From positions 1 to 7,900 of the forward strand of contig CAMVDK010000143.1 in assembly GCA_947166165.1 (NCBI GenBank): a stretch of DNA of 7,900 nt, read 5' to 3'. The stretch is from an uncultured Porphyromonadaceae bacterium. GTDB lineage: Bacteria; Bacteroidota; Bacteroidia; Bacteroidales; Muribaculaceae. The position numbers were made by a program, and so were the translations under genes. A model generated the notes under the pieces. The model saw only the letters and a list, made by a program, of their open reading frames with translations. It was not told the DNA's origin and made no database searches. Below, piece by piece: positions 7,016 through 7,900 of the stretch (its first letter is position 1; every line of letters begins with the position of its first letter).

Positions 7016-7023
7016 CAAAATTA
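7016..7023 (-). promoter_or_regulatory. Candidate -7 promoter element of the export lipoprotein gene
   Basis: TAATTTTG on the minus strand is a perfect TAnnTTTG match. A weak -33-like ATTG lies 17 nt upstream (+ strand 7041-7044), and TTTG occurs closer (7036-7039). The predicted leader is about 85 nt and includes the 6968-6989 hairpin. The position in a divergent intergenic region supports it. Confidence 0.55.
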
Positions 7024-7097
7024 CAAAAAAAACATCAAATCAATAGCCCTTTGCAAAAATTATTGCGCAACGGCAATGGCGTATGGCGCAATTTTCG

Positions 7098-7105
7098 TAA
7101 TTTTG
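7098..7105 (+). promoter_or_regulatory. Candidate -7 promoter element of the glycosylase gene
   Basis: TAATTTTG is a perfect TAnnTTTG match ending 9 nt before the ATG at 7115. The -33 region is poor (AATG at 7075-7078). If used, transcription would start only a few bases before the ATG, giving a nearly leaderless mRNA. It would also rule out the upstream ATG at 7076 as start. Confidence 0.45.
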
Positions 7106-7114
7106 CGCTTGATT

Positions 7115-7717
7115 ATGAACAACCTTCCCCCTGTCGAGCGCCATCCGTGGCCGCCTTATGTGCCGTCCGAGCCCCGGCTCCTCATGCTGGGCACCTTTCC
7201 GCCCAAGCGCGAGCGCTGGTCGATGGACTTCTTCTATCCTAACCGCATCAATGACATGTGGCGCATCGTGGGCCTTGTGTTCGCCGGCCGTGCCGATGCC
7301 TTGTGCAAGCCCGACGGCAGTTTCGACCTGGAACTCATCCTCCCGCTGCTCGACCGCCACGGCATAGCACTGTGGGACACCGCGATGGCCGTGCGCCGAT
7401 TGGCCGACAACGCCAGCGACAAGTTTCTGGACATCGTCAGCCCCATCCGTCTGGCCGAATTGCTCGATGCCCATCCCACCATCGCCACCCTGGTGGCCAC
7501 CGGACAGAAAGCGGCCACGGTGGTTGCCCATCAAGCCGGCTGCCCGGTGCCAGCCATCGGCAAACCTGTGGAGGGCAGGGTGGGGGAACACCACATCAAG
7601 CTGTGGCGAATGCCGTCGTCGTCGAGGGCATATCCCCTCAGCATCGAGCGCAAGGCCCAGGCCTACGCGGCCATGTTTGCCGACGCGCTGGGCATCGTGT
7701 CGCCTCTGGCACCATGA
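7115..7717 (+). CDS. Uracil-DNA glycosylase superfamily protein
   Basis: This is a probable base-excision DNA glycosylase of the UDG fold; the substrate is not determined. The protein has 200 residues. Motif-1 region: LMLGTFPP (23-30), followed by FFYPNRINDMW (39-49), which resembles the loop and aromatic/Asn segment of TDG/Mug and hypoxanthine-glycosylase relatives. The motif-2 region, RMPSSSRAYP (165-174), corresponds to the (L/M)PS-S leucine-loop motif. GIALWDTAMAVRR (83-95) is another conserved block in the Bacteroidales proteins annotated in this family, as I recall them. The usual catalytic Asn or Asp of motif 1 (GxNPG, GEAPG) is absent: the position reads GTFPP. Asn46 in the following segment is a possible substitute, as proposed for family 6 enzymes. 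The ATG at 7115 is preferred over 7076, because the extra 13 residues (MAYGAIFVILRLI) would cover the promoter. It is divergent from the export gene. Confidence 0.82.
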   Translation: MNNLPPVERHPWPPYVPSEPRLLMLGTFPPKRERWSMDFFYPNRINDMWRIVGLVFAGRADALCKPDGSFDLELILPLLDRHGIALWDTAMAVRRLADNASDKFLDIVSPIRLAELLDAHPTIATLVATGQKAATVVAHQAGCPVPAIGKPVEGRVGEHHIKLWRMPSSSRAYPLSIERKAQAYAAMFADALGIVSPLAP

Positions 7718-7777
7718 TGATCGCCTCGTATTGCGCAGATTCTTCCTCAACACGTCAACTTGTTTACTGATAAATAT

Positions 7778-7900
7778 ATGAATAACAAGAAACTCACACT
7801 GGCCGTGCTCATCATCGCCACCGCCCTGGTGGCGTGGGCCGCTGTGGCCGCTGTGGCCCATGCCGCGCCCAACCCCACTCCCGCCTCCGGCGAGCTGAGC
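7778..7900 (+). CDS. Secreted protein of unknown function, 3'-truncated by the window edge
   Basis: The first 41 codons are present. MNNKKLTL is followed by a long Ala/Val/Leu/Ile-rich hydrophobic stretch (about 7-28) and AHAAPNPTPASGELS. This is a Sec signal peptide with a likely cleavage after AHA or AHAA and a Pro/Thr/Ser-rich mature start; there is no lipobox cysteine. A single uncleaved anchor is also possible. The codons for AAVAAVA include a tandem 9-bp repeat (GCCGCTGTG twice, about 7840-7857). The start is preceded by the AT-rich GATAAATAT leader usual in this phylum. The gene lies 60 bp after the glycosylase stop with no terminator visible between them, so they could share a transcript. 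The function cannot be told from this fragment. Confidence 0.65.
   Translation, partial: MNNKKLTLAVLIIATALVAWAAVAAVAHAAPNPTPASGELS

Noticed and set aside
6926..7018. Upstream extension of the export lipoprotein to an ATG at 7018.
   Set aside because: It would put 31 polar residues before the lipoprotein signal peptide, and the candidate -7 element at 7016-7023 overlaps that ATG.
7040..7861. A 273-codon minus-strand open frame covering the glycosylase gene and longer than it.
   Set aside because: Its product is Gly/His/Arg/Gln-rich with no domain features, whereas the plus-strand frame has conserved glycosylase motifs and a good promoter and start.

Overview
The window reads as chromosomal housekeeping DNA of a Bacteroidota member, most likely Bacteroidales, with GC-rich genes (family-level placement such as Muribaculaceae or Prevotellaceae is only a guess). 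Three things support this. LpxC and FabZ are fused in one polypeptide, a hallmark of the phylum. Starts lack Shine-Dalgarno sequences and are often preceded by A/T-rich leaders. The intergenic regions carry TAnnTTTG-type -7 promoter elements, including two perfect copies.

Layout. Positions 1-2428 (+) hold the 3' part of ftsY, whose N-terminal extension is encoded by 21-bp tandem repeats, overlapped by 4 bp by rimO. A strong hairpin at 2462-2514 separates rimO from the convergent lpx operon. On the minus strand the order of transcription is lpxD (5912-4875), lpxC-fabZ (4824-3433), lpxA (3337-2549). Further right, still on the minus strand, is a single polysaccharide-export outer-membrane lipoprotein gene (6925-6107) with its own rho-independent terminator at 6009-6066. 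A divergent promoter region (6926-7114) separates it from a plus-strand uracil-DNA-glycosylase-superfamily gene (7115-7717). The 5' end of an unidentified secreted-protein gene (7778 onward) runs off the window.

How the genes fit together. LpxA, LpxC and LpxD catalyse the first three committed steps of lipid A synthesis: O-acylation of UDP-GlcNAc, deacetylation, then N-acylation. FabZ competes for the same 3-hydroxyacyl-ACP pool, so this operon sets the balance between phospholipid and lipid A. FtsY (SRP receptor) and RimO (S12 methylthiotransferase) form a translation/targeting pair. The export lipoprotein would serve surface polysaccharide secretion, but no partner kinase or polymerase is visible.

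I see no CRISPR array, insertion sequence, tRNA, rRNA or obvious novel multi-gene system. The less ordinary items are the repeat-built FtsY extension, the structured lpxC-fabZ/lpxA spacer, the matched divergent promoters, and a glycosylase without the usual motif-1 Asn/Asp.
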